The notes under the pieces: model-generated
What the model was told of the DNA's origin: nothing
Database searches by the model: none
The model's input: the letters and a program-made list of their open reading frames with translations, nothing else
Position numbers and translations under genes: made by a program
NCBI RefSeq assembly: GCF_001641125.1
Contig: NZ_LWLP01000001.1
Coordinates: forward strand, 1,633,137-1,697,136
Source of the DNA: Arthrobacter sp. OY3WO11
GTDB lineage: Bacteria; Actinomycetota; Actinomycetes; Actinomycetales; Micrococcaceae
DNA: 64,000 nucleotides
Direction: 5' to 3'
In this document: one piece after another, positions 9,382 to 18,430 of the stretch
Layout: each line of letters starts with the position of its first letter
Position numbering within the stretch: the stretch's first letter is position 1

Positions 9382-10290
9382 ATGGATGACGCACATGCCC
9401 CCGGTACCCCGCTGAACCGGAGCGACCTCGCGGATCAGGACTTCCTGTCCGCCACCGGCATCGCACGGCTCGAGGTGGTGGACTCCACCGGATCCACCAA
9501 CGCGGACCTGCTCCGGTCGGTGACCGTGGAGCCCTCGGCGTGGCCGGACATGTCGGTGCTGACGGCGGAATTCCAGACGGCGGCCCGGGGCCGCCTGGAC
9601 AGGCACTGGGAAGCGCCGCCCCTGAGTTCGGTCTCCGTTTCGGTGGTCCTGAGGCCCGCGAACGCGGAAGGCCGGCCGCTTCCCACCCAAAGCTATTCCT
9701 GGCTGTCCCTTATCGGAGCCCTGGCGCTGCGCGAAACCCTTCTGGAAACGGCAGGCCTGCCCGCGGAGCTGAAATGGCCCAACGACGTCCTGGTGCGCGG
9801 CAAGAAGATCGCCGGCATCCTGGCCCAGTTGGGTCCCATGGTGGACGGCTCGGTACCGCCCGTCATCCTCGGAACCGGCCTGAACGTCACCCTCCGCGAG
9901 GATGAACTCCCCGTGCCCACCGCAACGTCCGTGGTCCTTGAGGCGCCGCGGACCGCGGACCGGACCGAACTGCTGAAGAGCTACCTCTCGCACTTTGCCG
10001 TGCTCTACCGCAGTTTCTGCAACGCCGACGGCGATCCTGCGGCGGGCCTGGCCGGCGGACCGTCGCTGCACAAACGGGTGGAGGCCGTCATGACGACGCT
10101 GGGGAAGCAGGTGCGGGCGCAGCTCCCCGGCGATCACGAGATCATTGGCCACGCCTCCCGGCTCGACGAGTACGGCTCATTGCTGGTGGTTGACCGGGAG
10201 TCCCGCGAGCACGTGGTGACCGCCGGCGATGTGGTGCACCTGCGTCCGTGGACCTCCCCGGATGCTTCCGGCCAGGGCGGATATGCGTAA
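9382..10290 (+). CDS. birA: Biotin--[acetyl-CoA-carboxylase] ligase, monofunctional
   Basis: 302-residue biotin-protein ligase that makes biotinyl-AMP and attaches biotin to the carboxylase carrier Lys. Seen: the substrate-entry segment DSTGSTNADLL, a biotin/ATP loop in the variant form ARGRLDRHW, and LKWPNDVLVRGKKIAGIL, the core catalytic motif. The C-terminal SH3-like domain is present. The N-terminal helix-turn-helix of the bifunctional E. coli protein is absent, so it should not act as a repressor. It lies close to the carboxylase subunits it serves. It overlaps the next gene by eight bases. Confidence 0.95.
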   Translation: MDDAHAPGTPLNRSDLADQDFLSATGIARLEVVDSTGSTNADLLRSVTVEPSAWPDMSVLTAEFQTAARGRLDRHWEAPPLSSVSVSVVLRPANAEGRPLPTQSYSWLSLIGALALRETLLETAGLPAELKWPNDVLVRGKKIAGILAQLGPMVDGSVPPVILGTGLNVTLREDELPVPTATSVVLEAPRTADRTELLKSYLSHFAVLYRSFCNADGDPAAGLAGGPSLHKRVEAVMTTLGKQVRAQLPGDHEIIGHASRLDEYGSLLVVDRESREHVVTAGDVVHLRPWTSPDASGQGGYA

Positions 10291-10882
10291 AGACCTCGTC
10301 CCGGGCGAGCAGGTGATTGTCACCACCCGCCCGCAGCCGAGGAAACTGGCCGGGGCAGCCGCAGCCTTCATACTCTCACCGGCACTTGCCGCCTTTGCTT
10401 CGGCATGGGTGGTCCGCGGGGAGGCGGCGAGGGTCATCCCCGGCCTGGAGTCGCGGTGGACGCCGGCGCTGGTGGCCGGCTGCATCCTGGCGGCGGCCGG
10501 AGTCTGGCTGGGTTACTGCCTGCCGAGGCTGCTGCGGTGGCAGGGCACCCGGTATACGCTCACCAGCCGGAGGCTCATTTCCAGGTCCGGCCTGGTGCGG
10601 CGGCAGGACCAGCAGGTGAACCTGGCGTCGGTGCGCCACCTGACTGTCCACGAGTCGGTACTTCAGCGCCTGTTGCGCTCCGGGAATATATCCTTGGAAA
10701 CCGGGTACCAGGGCGTAGTGACTTTCCGGGATGTGCCGGAGGTTGCCAGGTTCCGGGATTTCATCCTTGACGCCCTCGAGGAACTGCCCGACGAACACGA
10801 CGGCCAGTCCGGCGGGGCGCTGGACTACCCTGCCGGAGCATTGCCATGGGAACTGAGAGAAGGTGGACGGGATGAACGATGA
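10283..10882 (+). CDS. PH-domain (YdbS-like) membrane protein
   Basis: 199-residue protein with two membrane segments (about residues 22-42 and 60-82) and a bacterial PH-like domain after them, seen as TRYTLTSRRLISRSGLVRR and the following strand pattern VNLASVRHLTVHESVLQRLL. Such proteins anchor at the inner membrane; function is unknown. The ATG at 10283 overlaps the birA stop and the 3' end overlaps the cyclase start, so it belongs to a birA-PH-cyclase transcription unit. A longer upstream frame reading inside birA was rejected. Confidence 0.85.
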   Translation: MRKDLVPGEQVIVTTRPQPRKLAGAAAAFILSPALAAFASAWVVRGEAARVIPGLESRWTPALVAGCILAAAGVWLGYCLPRLLRWQGTRYTLTSRRLISRSGLVRRQDQQVNLASVRHLTVHESVLQRLLRSGNISLETGYQGVVTFRDVPEVARFRDFILDALEELPDEHDGQSGGALDYPAGALPWELREGGRDER

Positions 10883-11996
10883 GGACCAGCAGGAACGCGT
10901 GGACTCCATCACGCCCCCGCCCGCGATGGACGCCCACCCCGCGACGGGCACCATGTCAGCCGAACGGCTCGCCATGAAGGCGCTGGAGGCCCGGCTGCTT
11001 GGCGGGGAACGCAAGCTCCGCCGTCGTGAAGTCGCCGCAGGCGCAGGGCTGTCCCTGCTGTCCGCACGCAAGCTGTGGCGCGCCCTGGGCTTTCCCAACT
11101 TCGGCGACGAGGACGTCGCCTTCACCGAGCGTGACCAGGCCGCCCTCTCCACCGTGGTGGATCTGGTGCGCTCCGGCAAACTGACGGAGGAGGCCGCGAT
11201 CTCCGTCACCCGCTCCATCGGGCAGATGACGGACCGGATGGTGGTGTGGCAGATCGAAGCCCTGGTGGAGGACATGGTCCACGAGCAGGGTGTCACGGAC
11301 GCCGTGGCACGCAAGCGGCTCGTCAACGAACTGCCCGCGCTGGTGGACGCCCTCGAAGAAGTACTGGTGTACTCCTGGCGGCGCCAGCTCAACGCCGGAG
11401 TGCAGCGGCTCGCCGTCCGGGCGGAGGCCGGGCTCCAGGCCAGTGAGGAAGGCCGGGAAGGCGATGAGGACGACGCGCCGCTGCCGCTGGCACGCGCCGT
11501 CGGCTTCGCGGACCTGGTCTCCTACACCAGCCTGTCGCGGCGCATGAACGAAAAAACCCTCGCCCGGCTGGTCCAGCGCTTCGAGAACAAGTGCGCCGAA
11601 ATCATCTCCGTAGGCGGCGGCAGGCTGGTGAAAACGGTGGGGGACGAAGTCCTGTACATTGCGGAAACCCCCGCTGCCGGCGCTGAAATCTCCCTTGCCC
11701 TGGCCCAGGCCTTTACGGAAGACGAAATCCTTCCTGAAGCGCGGGTGGCCATGGTATGGGGAAGGATCCTGTCCAGGCTTGGGGACATCTACGGTCCCAC
11801 GGTGAACCTGGCGGCCCGGCTTACCACCCTGGCCGACCCCGGGACTGTGCTGGTGGACTCCATGACGGCCTCGGCCCTGGAGCATGACGAACGGTTCGTG
11901 CTGGAGCCCCGGCCGCCCGAAAACGTCCGCGGTTTCGGCGAGATCCGTCCGGTGCGCCTGGAGCGCGGGCTTGGCAAGGGGCTTGTGCTGGACTAG
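10872..11996 (+). CDS. Class III adenylate cyclase with Rv1264-like N-terminal regulatory domain
   Basis: 374-residue soluble cyclase making cAMP from ATP. The C-terminal catalytic domain (about 205-360) has all six class III residues: metal ligands Asp214 (FADLVSYT) and Asp258 (VGDE), adenine-specifying Lys254 and Asp305, and transition-state residues Asn312 and Arg316 (NLAAR). The Lys/Asp pair predicts ATP rather than GTP. The N-terminal helical region (about 30-195) resembles the autoinhibitory, pH-sensing domain of mycobacterial Rv1264. I chose ATG 10872 over GTG 10863 because AGAAGG is nine bases upstream of the ATG. It overlaps the PH gene by 11 bases. Confidence 0.92.
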   Translation: MNDEDQQERVDSITPPPAMDAHPATGTMSAERLAMKALEARLLGGERKLRRREVAAGAGLSLLSARKLWRALGFPNFGDEDVAFTERDQAALSTVVDLVRSGKLTEEAAISVTRSIGQMTDRMVVWQIEALVEDMVHEQGVTDAVARKRLVNELPALVDALEEVLVYSWRRQLNAGVQRLAVRAEAGLQASEEGREGDEDDAPLPLARAVGFADLVSYTSLSRRMNEKTLARLVQRFENKCAEIISVGGGRLVKTVGDEVLYIAETPAAGAEISLALAQAFTEDEILPEARVAMVWGRILSRLGDIYGPTVNLAARLTTLADPGTVLVDSMTASALEHDERFVLEPRPPENVRGFGEIRPVRLERGLGKGLVLD

Positions 11997-12008
11997 GGCG
12001 CCCGGAGT

Positions 12009-12039
12009 TTATCCATTTGTTGGCCAATAAGGCTATATT
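12009..12039 (+). promoter_or_regulatory. Candidate promoter of the surface-protein/FHA/EssC locus
   Basis: An AT-rich stretch with TATATT (12034-12039) as a -10 box, a weak TTATCC (12009-12014) at -35 and a TTGGCCAA palindrome in between. The leader of about 60 bases before the ATG at 12106 contains a GGGGGAA ribosome site. Confidence 0.4.
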
Positions 12040-12105
12040 TGTTGTGCCCGGCTGTCGCAAGCCGGAAGCCGGCCATCGCCGGGATCTACCTGGGGGAACC
12101 GATCC

Positions 12106-15100
12106 ATGAATCTTCGCGGACGAACACGCGCGCAGGGCGCCGCATCCGCAACGGCATTCCGCCGGCGGATTCTTCGCTCCCGGCTCTTCAGCGGCACCGT
12201 TTATGGGCTGGTGCTCACTGTGCTGGCGGTTGGGGCCGTGGTGTATCCGGGGTTCAAGACCACCGAGGTGGAGTTGAACGACGGCGGCGTGTGGGTGGTT
12301 TCGAAGTCCAAGAACGCGGTGGGCCGGTTGAATTATCCTTCGCGGGTTCTTGATGGTGCGGTGACTCCTGCTTCCACGACGTTTGACATCCTGCAGGACG
12401 CGGGGGACGTGTTCGTTGATGATGAGACCGGGTCAACGCTGAACCAGGTGTCGCCGGCGAACATGCGGCTGGGCGGGGATAAGCAGCTGCCGGGATCTGC
12501 GGATGTGAGTTTCGGTTCCGAGGTGATTTCGGTGACTGATGCGGCGTCGGGGAAGGTGTGGGCGGTGTCTCCGTCCACGGTTAACGGTTTTGATGAGGAG
12601 TCGTCCGAGCCGGTGATGGTGGGTTCGGAGGGCATTGTTTCGGTGGTGGGGGATGATGACCGGATTTATTCGGCGGATCCCAAGTCCGGTGCGGTGACGG
12701 TCACCGGTGTTGACGCCAACGGGGAGGTGACGTCCTCGGAGTCGGAGACCTGGGCTGATCTGAAGGGGTCCGGTGATCTGCAGATCACGGTGGTGGGCGA
12801 TAAGCCGGTGCTCCTTGATGCGGCCGCGGGGAAGCTGTTCCTGCCGGGCGGCAAGCGCCTGCAGCTGGAGAACGCACGCGAGGCGAAGCTGCAGCAGGGC
12901 GGCCCTGCCAGCGGGTTTGTTGCCATTTCCACGCAGAAGGCGCTGCTGAAGCAGCCGCTGGATGGGTCCACTGCGAAGACGGTGGCGTTCGACGGTGAGG
13001 GTGTGCCGGCTGCGCCTGTCCAGTTGGGCGGGTGTGTGCATGCGGCGTGGTCGGGGGCGAACAAGTATGTTCGGGACTGCGTGAACGATGGTGACGATAA
13101 GAACGTGGACGTGCCCAAGGCGAGTGCGTCGCCGTCGTATGTGTTCCGGGTGAACCGTGACCTGGTGGTCCTGAATGATGTGAACTCCGGCAACGTGTGG
13201 CTGGTGAACCAGAACATGCAGCTGGTCAACAACTGGGACGACGTCATCCCGCCCAAGGAAACCTCCGACGACGCCGACAAGGACTCCGCGGACGAGGTCC
13301 AGCAGACGGTCCTACCGGACCGCACCAAACCCAACACCCCTCCGGTGGCCAACCCGGACACTTTCGGCGTCCGGGCCGGAAGGACGGTCATCCTGCCCGT
13401 CCTGGATAACGACACAGACGCCGACGGCGACATCCTGACGGTCCGCGCCGAACCCATCGGGTCCGGAGTGCTTGCCCCGATCTACGGCTCCACGGGCTTC
13501 CAGGTCACCGTGCCGGCGGACCGGTCCGGCTCCGAGACTTTCCCGTACACAGTGGACGACGGGCGCGGCCTCTCCGCCTCTTCCAGCGTCACCCTCAACA
13601 TCATTCCTCCGGGCGAAAACTCCGCCCCTCGGCAGAAGCCGAACCGCAACACCACCCTGGTGCTGCAGGCCGGGAAAAGCATCTCGCAGAATATCCTTTC
13701 CGACTGGAGCGATCCGGACGGCGATGACCTCTACGTCGTGGGCGCCACCGGCAGCGACCCCCGCGACCAGGTCAAAGTGCGGCCGGACGGGCTCCTGAGC
13801 TTCCAGGACTCAGGTTCGGAGCCGGGACGCAAGACCATCACCGTGACGGTTTCCGACGGCCAGTCGACAACGGATGGCCAGGTCACCGTTGACATCCGTC
13901 CGGCCGGAGCGCTGCCGCCCGTCGCCAATGCGGACCACGTCGTGGCAGTGGCCGGCGTGGACACTGTCATTGCACCGCTCAAGAACGATCTGGATCCGCA
14001 GGGCGGCGGGCTGCGCCTGGCCCAGGTCACACCGGACGGAAATTCCACGGTGTCCATGGGAGCGGACCAGCAGACGTTCACGTTCAACTCCGCGGGCCAA
14101 GGGGCGCACTACGTGTCCTACCTGGTGACCAACGGCCCCGCCAGCGCCCAGCAACTGGTCCGCGTGGACGTGGTGCCCGGCAATGGCAGCGGCGCTCCGG
14201 TTGCGGTGCGGGACACGGCCCTGCTGCCCAGCGGCGGCAGCGTACTGGTGGACGTGCTGGGCAACGACTCGGACCCTTCCGGCGGCGTCCTGGTGGTCCA
14301 GTCCGTCACGGCCGCGGACGGACTGCCCGTCAGTGTTTCCGTGCTGGACCACTCGGTGGTCCGGATCACCGATGTCCGTGCGCAGGGCCAGCTCAACGTC
14401 AGGTACACCATTTCGAACGGAACAACGTCGGCAAGCGGGGACATCGCAGTACTGGTAGTTCCCGCCCCTGCCAAGCTCCAGGCCCCGCAGGCCAAACCGG
14501 ATGAGGTCTCGGTGCGTGCCGGAGACGTCGTCACCATCCCGGTGCTTGCCAACGACACGGACCCCAACGGCGGCAAGCTCATCCTTGAGCCCGACCTGGC
14601 GCAGAAACCCGATGAAGCGGCCGGCAGGATCTTCCGGTCCGGCGACACGCTGCGTTTTCTTGCCGGCGGGACGTCCACCACGGTCTACGCCATCTATAAG
14701 GTCACCAACGAGTCCGGGCAGTCGGACTCCCAGCAGGTCACCATCCGCATCCGTGCCCGGGATGACGAACGGAACACCCGGCCCGAGCCGGGGAACCTGA
14801 CTGCCCGGGTCATCGCCGGAATGGCAGTGCGCATCCCGGTCCCGCTGGACGGCATCGATGCCGACGGTGACTCCGTCCAGCTGATCGGTATAGACAAAGC
14901 CCCTGCCATGGGCACGGCGGTGGTCAAGGACGGGTACCTGGAGTTCACTGCCACCGGAACCGCCGCCGGCACGGATACTTTCACCTACCGGGTCCGTGAC
15001 CGGATCGGCGCGGAGAACACGGGCACCGTGATCGTCGGAATTGCACCAGCGGCGGCCAACAACCAAAAGCCCATCGCCGTGGACGACGCAGTGGATGTCC

Positions 15101-18100
15101 GCCCCGGCCGCAAAATCGCGGTGGAGGCGCTGGCCAACGACACTGACCCCGACGGTGATCCGATCGGCCTGGTGGCTGACGCCTTCGAGGCCAGGCCCGA
15201 ACTCAGGGTCGAAACGGCGGATGGCGGCAAAGTGCTGCTCACGGCGCCGGAGGCTGCAGCCAATGAAAGCGTCAGCTACAAGATCCAGGACGACAAAAAG
15301 GCCCAGGGCAGCGCGGTGATCCGCGTCCGGGTGAGCCCTGACGCCGCACTCAAGGCCCCGGTAGCCAAGGACGACGTCGTCACCCAGGCCGAGACCCTGG
15401 GCAAGTCTGCTGTAGACGTCCCGGTCCTTAAGAACGACTCCGACCCTGATGGTGTGGCCGCGGACCTGGAAATCAGCCTGCCGGACGGCAACCCCAACGC
15501 ACGCGTCGGAGCCGACGGCAATGTGGTGGCCACACTCGCTCCCGCAGACCAGTTGATTCCCTACACCGTGACTGACCTTGACGGCCAAAGCGCAACGGCA
15601 GTGATCTGGGTACCCGGCCAGGGCGAACAGCACCCCACCCTGGCCCGGACCGACGTCATCGAGGTAATGGCCGGACAGGAAGAAACCATAGAGCTGAGCG
15701 AGTACGTCCGGGTGCGGGAGGGGCGGACCCCGCGCATCACGCAGGCTGACAAGGTCCGGGTGCAGGGCGCTGACCCTGGAAACGTCATTGTTGGCAACGG
15801 TGATGTGCTGCGGTACTCGGCGCTGCCGGACTATGTGGGCCCCGGCTCGCTCACCTTCGAAGTCACGGACGGCTCCGGTCCCGAGGATCCCCAGGGCCTG
15901 AAGTCCACCCTGACCCTCATCACCAGGGTGGTGCCGGACCCCAACGCCAACCACGCGCCCACATTCAGCGGCTCAGGGCTTGAAGTTCCAGCGGCGGAAG
16001 CCGCCAGCCTGGAGCTGGGCAACCTCGCCAAGGACGTGGACAACGGCGACCAGGAGAAGCTTAAATTCGACATCGATGGAGCCCTGCCCGAGGGGTTCAC
16101 GGCCTCGATTGACGGCCAGACACTGACGGTCAGGCCGGAGCCCGGATTGGCGCCCGGCCGTAAGGGAACCATCCCGCTGAAGGTCACGGACGGCCGGTCG
16201 GACCCGGTCAGGGCAGCGGTGGAGGTTACCGTCGTGGCCTCCACCAGGCCACTTCCCACGGCCAACGAAGACGTTGTGGACAAGGCCAATGCTGGCCGGA
16301 GCGAAACCGTCAACGTGCTGGCTAATGATTTCAACCCCTTCAGCGAGACCCCGCTGGAGATCGTATCCGCCGCCGTGGAAACGGGTTCATCCGCCTCGCC
16401 GCCGTCCATCACTGGCGATTCCATCACCTTTACACCGGCAGACGGGTTCAAGGGAGTGATGGTGATCCGGTACACCATTGCCGACAAGACCAATGATCCG
16501 TCCCGCCAGGTCAACGGCAGGGTCCGCGTGACGGTGCGGGACAAACCGGACGCGCCCTCTGCCCCGTCGGCCACCGACGTGCGCAGCAGGACCGCAGTAC
16601 TGAAGTGGGCGCCGCCCTCGGACAACGGTGCACGGATCACCAAGTACACGGTGCGCTCCAACGGTTTCAGCCAGGAATGCCCCACCACCACCTGCACGCT
16701 CACCGGCCTGACCAACGACGTCAAGTACGTCTTTACCGTCACTGCCACCAATGAGGTCAATGAGTCCGAGCCGTCGCCTGCCTCCAACGAGATCCGGCCG
16801 GACGAAAAGCCGTCTCCGCCGGAGGCCCCCGCCGTCCGGGCAGGCGACAAGAACATGGAGATCAGCTGGGCGCCGGCCAGGACTGAAGGTTCGGCCGTCA
16901 AGAGCTACAACCTGGAGATCTCGCCGCCCCCAGCAGGCGGCATAGCTGCGAAAAACGACGTGACCGGCCTGAACTACACCTGGCCGGGACTGACCAACGG
17001 TGTCCGGTATAAGGTGCGTGTCCAGGCAGTCAATGAGCTCGGACCATCCGAGTGGGGACTGTTCTCAAGCGAAGACAACCCCGCCGGCGTCCCGGCTGCT
17101 CCTGCCGCCCCAACGTCGTCAGTAGCCTCAGCCGTGGGAACCACCAACCAGCTGCGTGTGGACTGGTCCGAGCCCGACACCAACGGTGACGCCATCAGGA
17201 ACTACTACGTGACGATGAGCGGAGGCGGTGCAGCGCCGCAGACGCAGATGGTTGCCGGTACGGTGCGCACAGCCAACTTCACCGCAAACAACTCCGAAAC
17301 GGGCTACACCTTCACAGTCCAGGCGGAAAACAAAGCCGGGAAGGGAACCGTCAGCCAGCCATCCGCGCCGCGGCGCGCCACCGGCAAGCTGGGCCAGGTC
17401 TCGGGCGTCAGCGCCACACCCGCGGACACGGGGGGAGCCGGGCGGCAGGTGACCATCAGCTTCAGGGAACTGACCGCGGCGGAGCGCAACGGGTCCGCCC
17501 AAAGCGAGGTCACGTACAGCTATAACTCCAGTACCGGCCAAAGCGGTCCCATCAGGCCGGGCCAGACCGTCGGCGGGTTCGCCAACGGGGCAACCACCAC
17601 CATCACGGTGATCGCACACTCCACTGCGGCCCCGAGCTCCGACGCCAGCGCCGGGGCACCGGCCACCCCCTACGGCTCACCCGGTACGCCATCCGCCTCC
17701 GGACAGGATGGCGCCCTGAACCAGAAGTCCCTGACCTTGAACTGGGCCTCACCTTCCACCGCCACCAATGACGTTGCTTCCACCCTGATCAGGATCGACA
17801 ACGGCGGATGGGAACGTGTTGCCGCGTCCGGCAGCAGGGTCATCAACACGGGCGGGTTCAGGGAAACCCACCGCATCGAGGTCAAAACGGTCAACTCGCT
17901 GGGGACGGAAAGCGGCGTGGCCTCAGCAACAGCCACGTCGGGTGCACAGGGAGAATGGATCACCACGGTCGTCAAAGGCACCGACCTGGTGCGCACCTGC
18001 ACCTTTGAATACGGGAAGGCCAGCTACCGCCCGGCACCATACTTCGACTGCCAGGGAATCAACAACGGAGATACCCCGCCCTGGTACTACGTCAACACCG

Positions 18101-18273
18101 GCGAGCGGATCGTTGTCCACTGCTACGTGATGATGAACGACCACTGGACGAATACCCCGGACCAGCCCTTCTACCGGATCGAACCCGGGTCCAACCGCAA
18201 CGTCGGCTACTACATGGTTGCGGGACACTCGCAACTTGGCCAGCCCTACTCCCACGGGATCCCGCGGTGCTGA
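12106..18273 (+). CDS. Giant membrane-anchored surface protein 1 (Ig-like repeats + FN3)
   Basis: 2,055 residues. A basic cytoplasmic tail (1-28) and one membrane helix (about 29-48) put the rest outside. Residues ~50-390 form a repetitive beta-rich region, probably a propeller. Residues ~412-1480 hold about nine Ig/cadherin-like repeats, each with an Asp-rich loop such as LDNDTDADGD or LANDTDPDGD, likely calcium-binding. Residues ~1481-1945 hold about five FN3-like domains (for example LKWAPPSDNGARITKYTV). The last ~100 residues form a unique module with four Cys. GGGGGAA precedes the ATG. It is tandem to a paralogue and heads the MoxR-DUF58-kinase locus; FN3 proteins take this place in PFNA clusters. 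Likely an adhesin or wall-spanning sensor (inference). Confidence 0.88.
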   Translation: MNLRGRTRAQGAASATAFRRRILRSRLFSGTVYGLVLTVLAVGAVVYPGFKTTEVELNDGGVWVVSKSKNAVGRLNYPSRVLDGAVTPASTTFDILQDAGDVFVDDETGSTLNQVSPANMRLGGDKQLPGSADVSFGSEVISVTDAASGKVWAVSPSTVNGFDEESSEPVMVGSEGIVSVVGDDDRIYSADPKSGAVTVTGVDANGEVTSSESETWADLKGSGDLQITVVGDKPVLLDAAAGKLFLPGGKRLQLENAREAKLQQGGPASGFVAISTQKALLKQPLDGSTAKTVAFDGEGVPAAPVQLGGCVHAAWSGANKYVRDCVNDGDDKNVDVPKASASPSYVFRVNRDLVVLNDVNSGNVWLVNQNMQLVNNWDDVIPPKETSDDADKDSADEVQQTVLPDRTKPNTPPVANPDTFGVRAGRTVILPVLDNDTDADGDILTVRAEPIGSGVLAPIYGSTGFQVTVPADRSGSETFPYTVDDGRGLSASSSVTLNIIPPGENSAPRQKPNRNTTLVLQAGKSISQNILSDWSDPDGDDLYVVGATGSDPRDQVKVRPDGLLSFQDSGSEPGRKTITVTVSDGQSTTDGQVTVDIRPAGALPPVANADHVVAVAGVDTVIAPLKNDLDPQGGGLRLAQVTPDGNSTVSMGADQQTFTFNSAGQGAHYVSYLVTNGPASAQQLVRVDVVPGNGSGAPVAVRDTALLPSGGSVLVDVLGNDSDPSGGVLVVQSVTAADGLPVSVSVLDHSVVRITDVRAQGQLNVRYTISNGTTSASGDIAVLVVPAPAKLQAPQAKPDEVSVRAGDVVTIPVLANDTDPNGGKLILEPDLAQKPDEAAGRIFRSGDTLRFLAGGTSTTVYAIYKVTNESGQSDSQQVTIRIRARDDERNTRPEPGNLTARVIAGMAVRIPVPLDGIDADGDSVQLIGIDKAPAMGTAVVKDGYLEFTATGTAAGTDTFTYRVRDRIGAENTGTVIVGIAPAAANNQKPIAVDDAVDVRPGRKIAVEALANDTDPDGDPIGLVADAFEARPELRVETADGGKVLLTAPEAAANESVSYKIQDDKKAQGSAVIRVRVSPDAALKAPVAKDDVVTQAETLGKSAVDVPVLKNDSDPDGVAADLEISLPDGNPNARVGADGNVVATLAPADQLIPYTVTDLDGQSATAVIWVPGQGEQHPTLARTDVIEVMAGQEETIELSEYVRVREGRTPRITQADKVRVQGADPGNVIVGNGDVLRYSALPDYVGPGSLTFEVTDGSGPEDPQGLKSTLTLITRVVPDPNANHAPTFSGSGLEVPAAEAASLELGNLAKDVDNGDQEKLKFDIDGALPEGFTASIDGQTLTVRPEPGLAPGRKGTIPLKVTDGRSDPVRAAVEVTVVASTRPLPTANEDVVDKANAGRSETVNVLANDFNPFSETPLEIVSAAVETGSSASPPSITGDSITFTPADGFKGVMVIRYTIADKTNDPSRQVNGRVRVTVRDKPDAPSAPSATDVRSRTAVLKWAPPSDNGARITKYTVRSNGFSQECPTTTCTLTGLTNDVKYVFTVTATNEVNESEPSPASNEIRPDEKPSPPEAPAVRAGDKNMEISWAPARTEGSAVKSYNLEISPPPAGGIAAKNDVTGLNYTWPGLTNGVRYKVRVQAVNELGPSEWGLFSSEDNPAGVPAAPAAPTSSVASAVGTTNQLRVDWSEPDTNGDAIRNYYVTMSGGGAAPQTQMVAGTVRTANFTANNSETGYTFTVQAENKAGKGTVSQPSAPRRATGKLGQVSGVSATPADTGGAGRQVTISFRELTAAERNGSAQSEVTYSYNSSTGQSGPIRPGQTVGGFANGATTTITVIAHSTAAPSSDASAGAPATPYGSPGTPSASGQDGALNQKSLTLNWASPSTATNDVASTLIRIDNGGWERVAASGSRVINTGGFRETHRIEVKTVNSLGTESGVASATATSGAQGEWITTVVKGTDLVRTCTFEYGKASYRPAPYFDCQGINNGDTPPWYYVNTGERIVVHCYVMMNDHWTNTPDQPFYRIEPGSNRNVGYYMVAGHSQLGQPYSHGIPRC
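12242..13258 (+). repeat. Direct repeat copy A: near-identical 1 kb shared with 18537-19553
   Basis: Offset 6,295 to copy B. I count about 15 mismatches in about 1,017 bases, five of them within 12772-12798. It covers the end of the membrane helix and the propeller-like region. Outside it the paralogues diverge sharply. Confidence 0.93.
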
Positions 18274-18430
18274 TCACGGGAATGAACACAGGTACAGGCA
18301 GTGGGGAGCCCTGCCCATCGCAGCTCCGAACTGCCTTCGGTAAGCTGGCCCGGGGAACGGAGAGGCCTATACCGGCTCTTCAGACGCGCGGGCCTGGGGG
18401 CCATCGCAACAAATTGAGGGAAAAATCGCT

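Noticed and set aside
13810..15954. 714-codon open frame antisense to giant surface protein 1
   Set aside because: High GC makes long antisense frames common. Its residue make-up is His/Gly/Arg-rich with no family pattern, while the plus-strand frame has clear repeats and domains.
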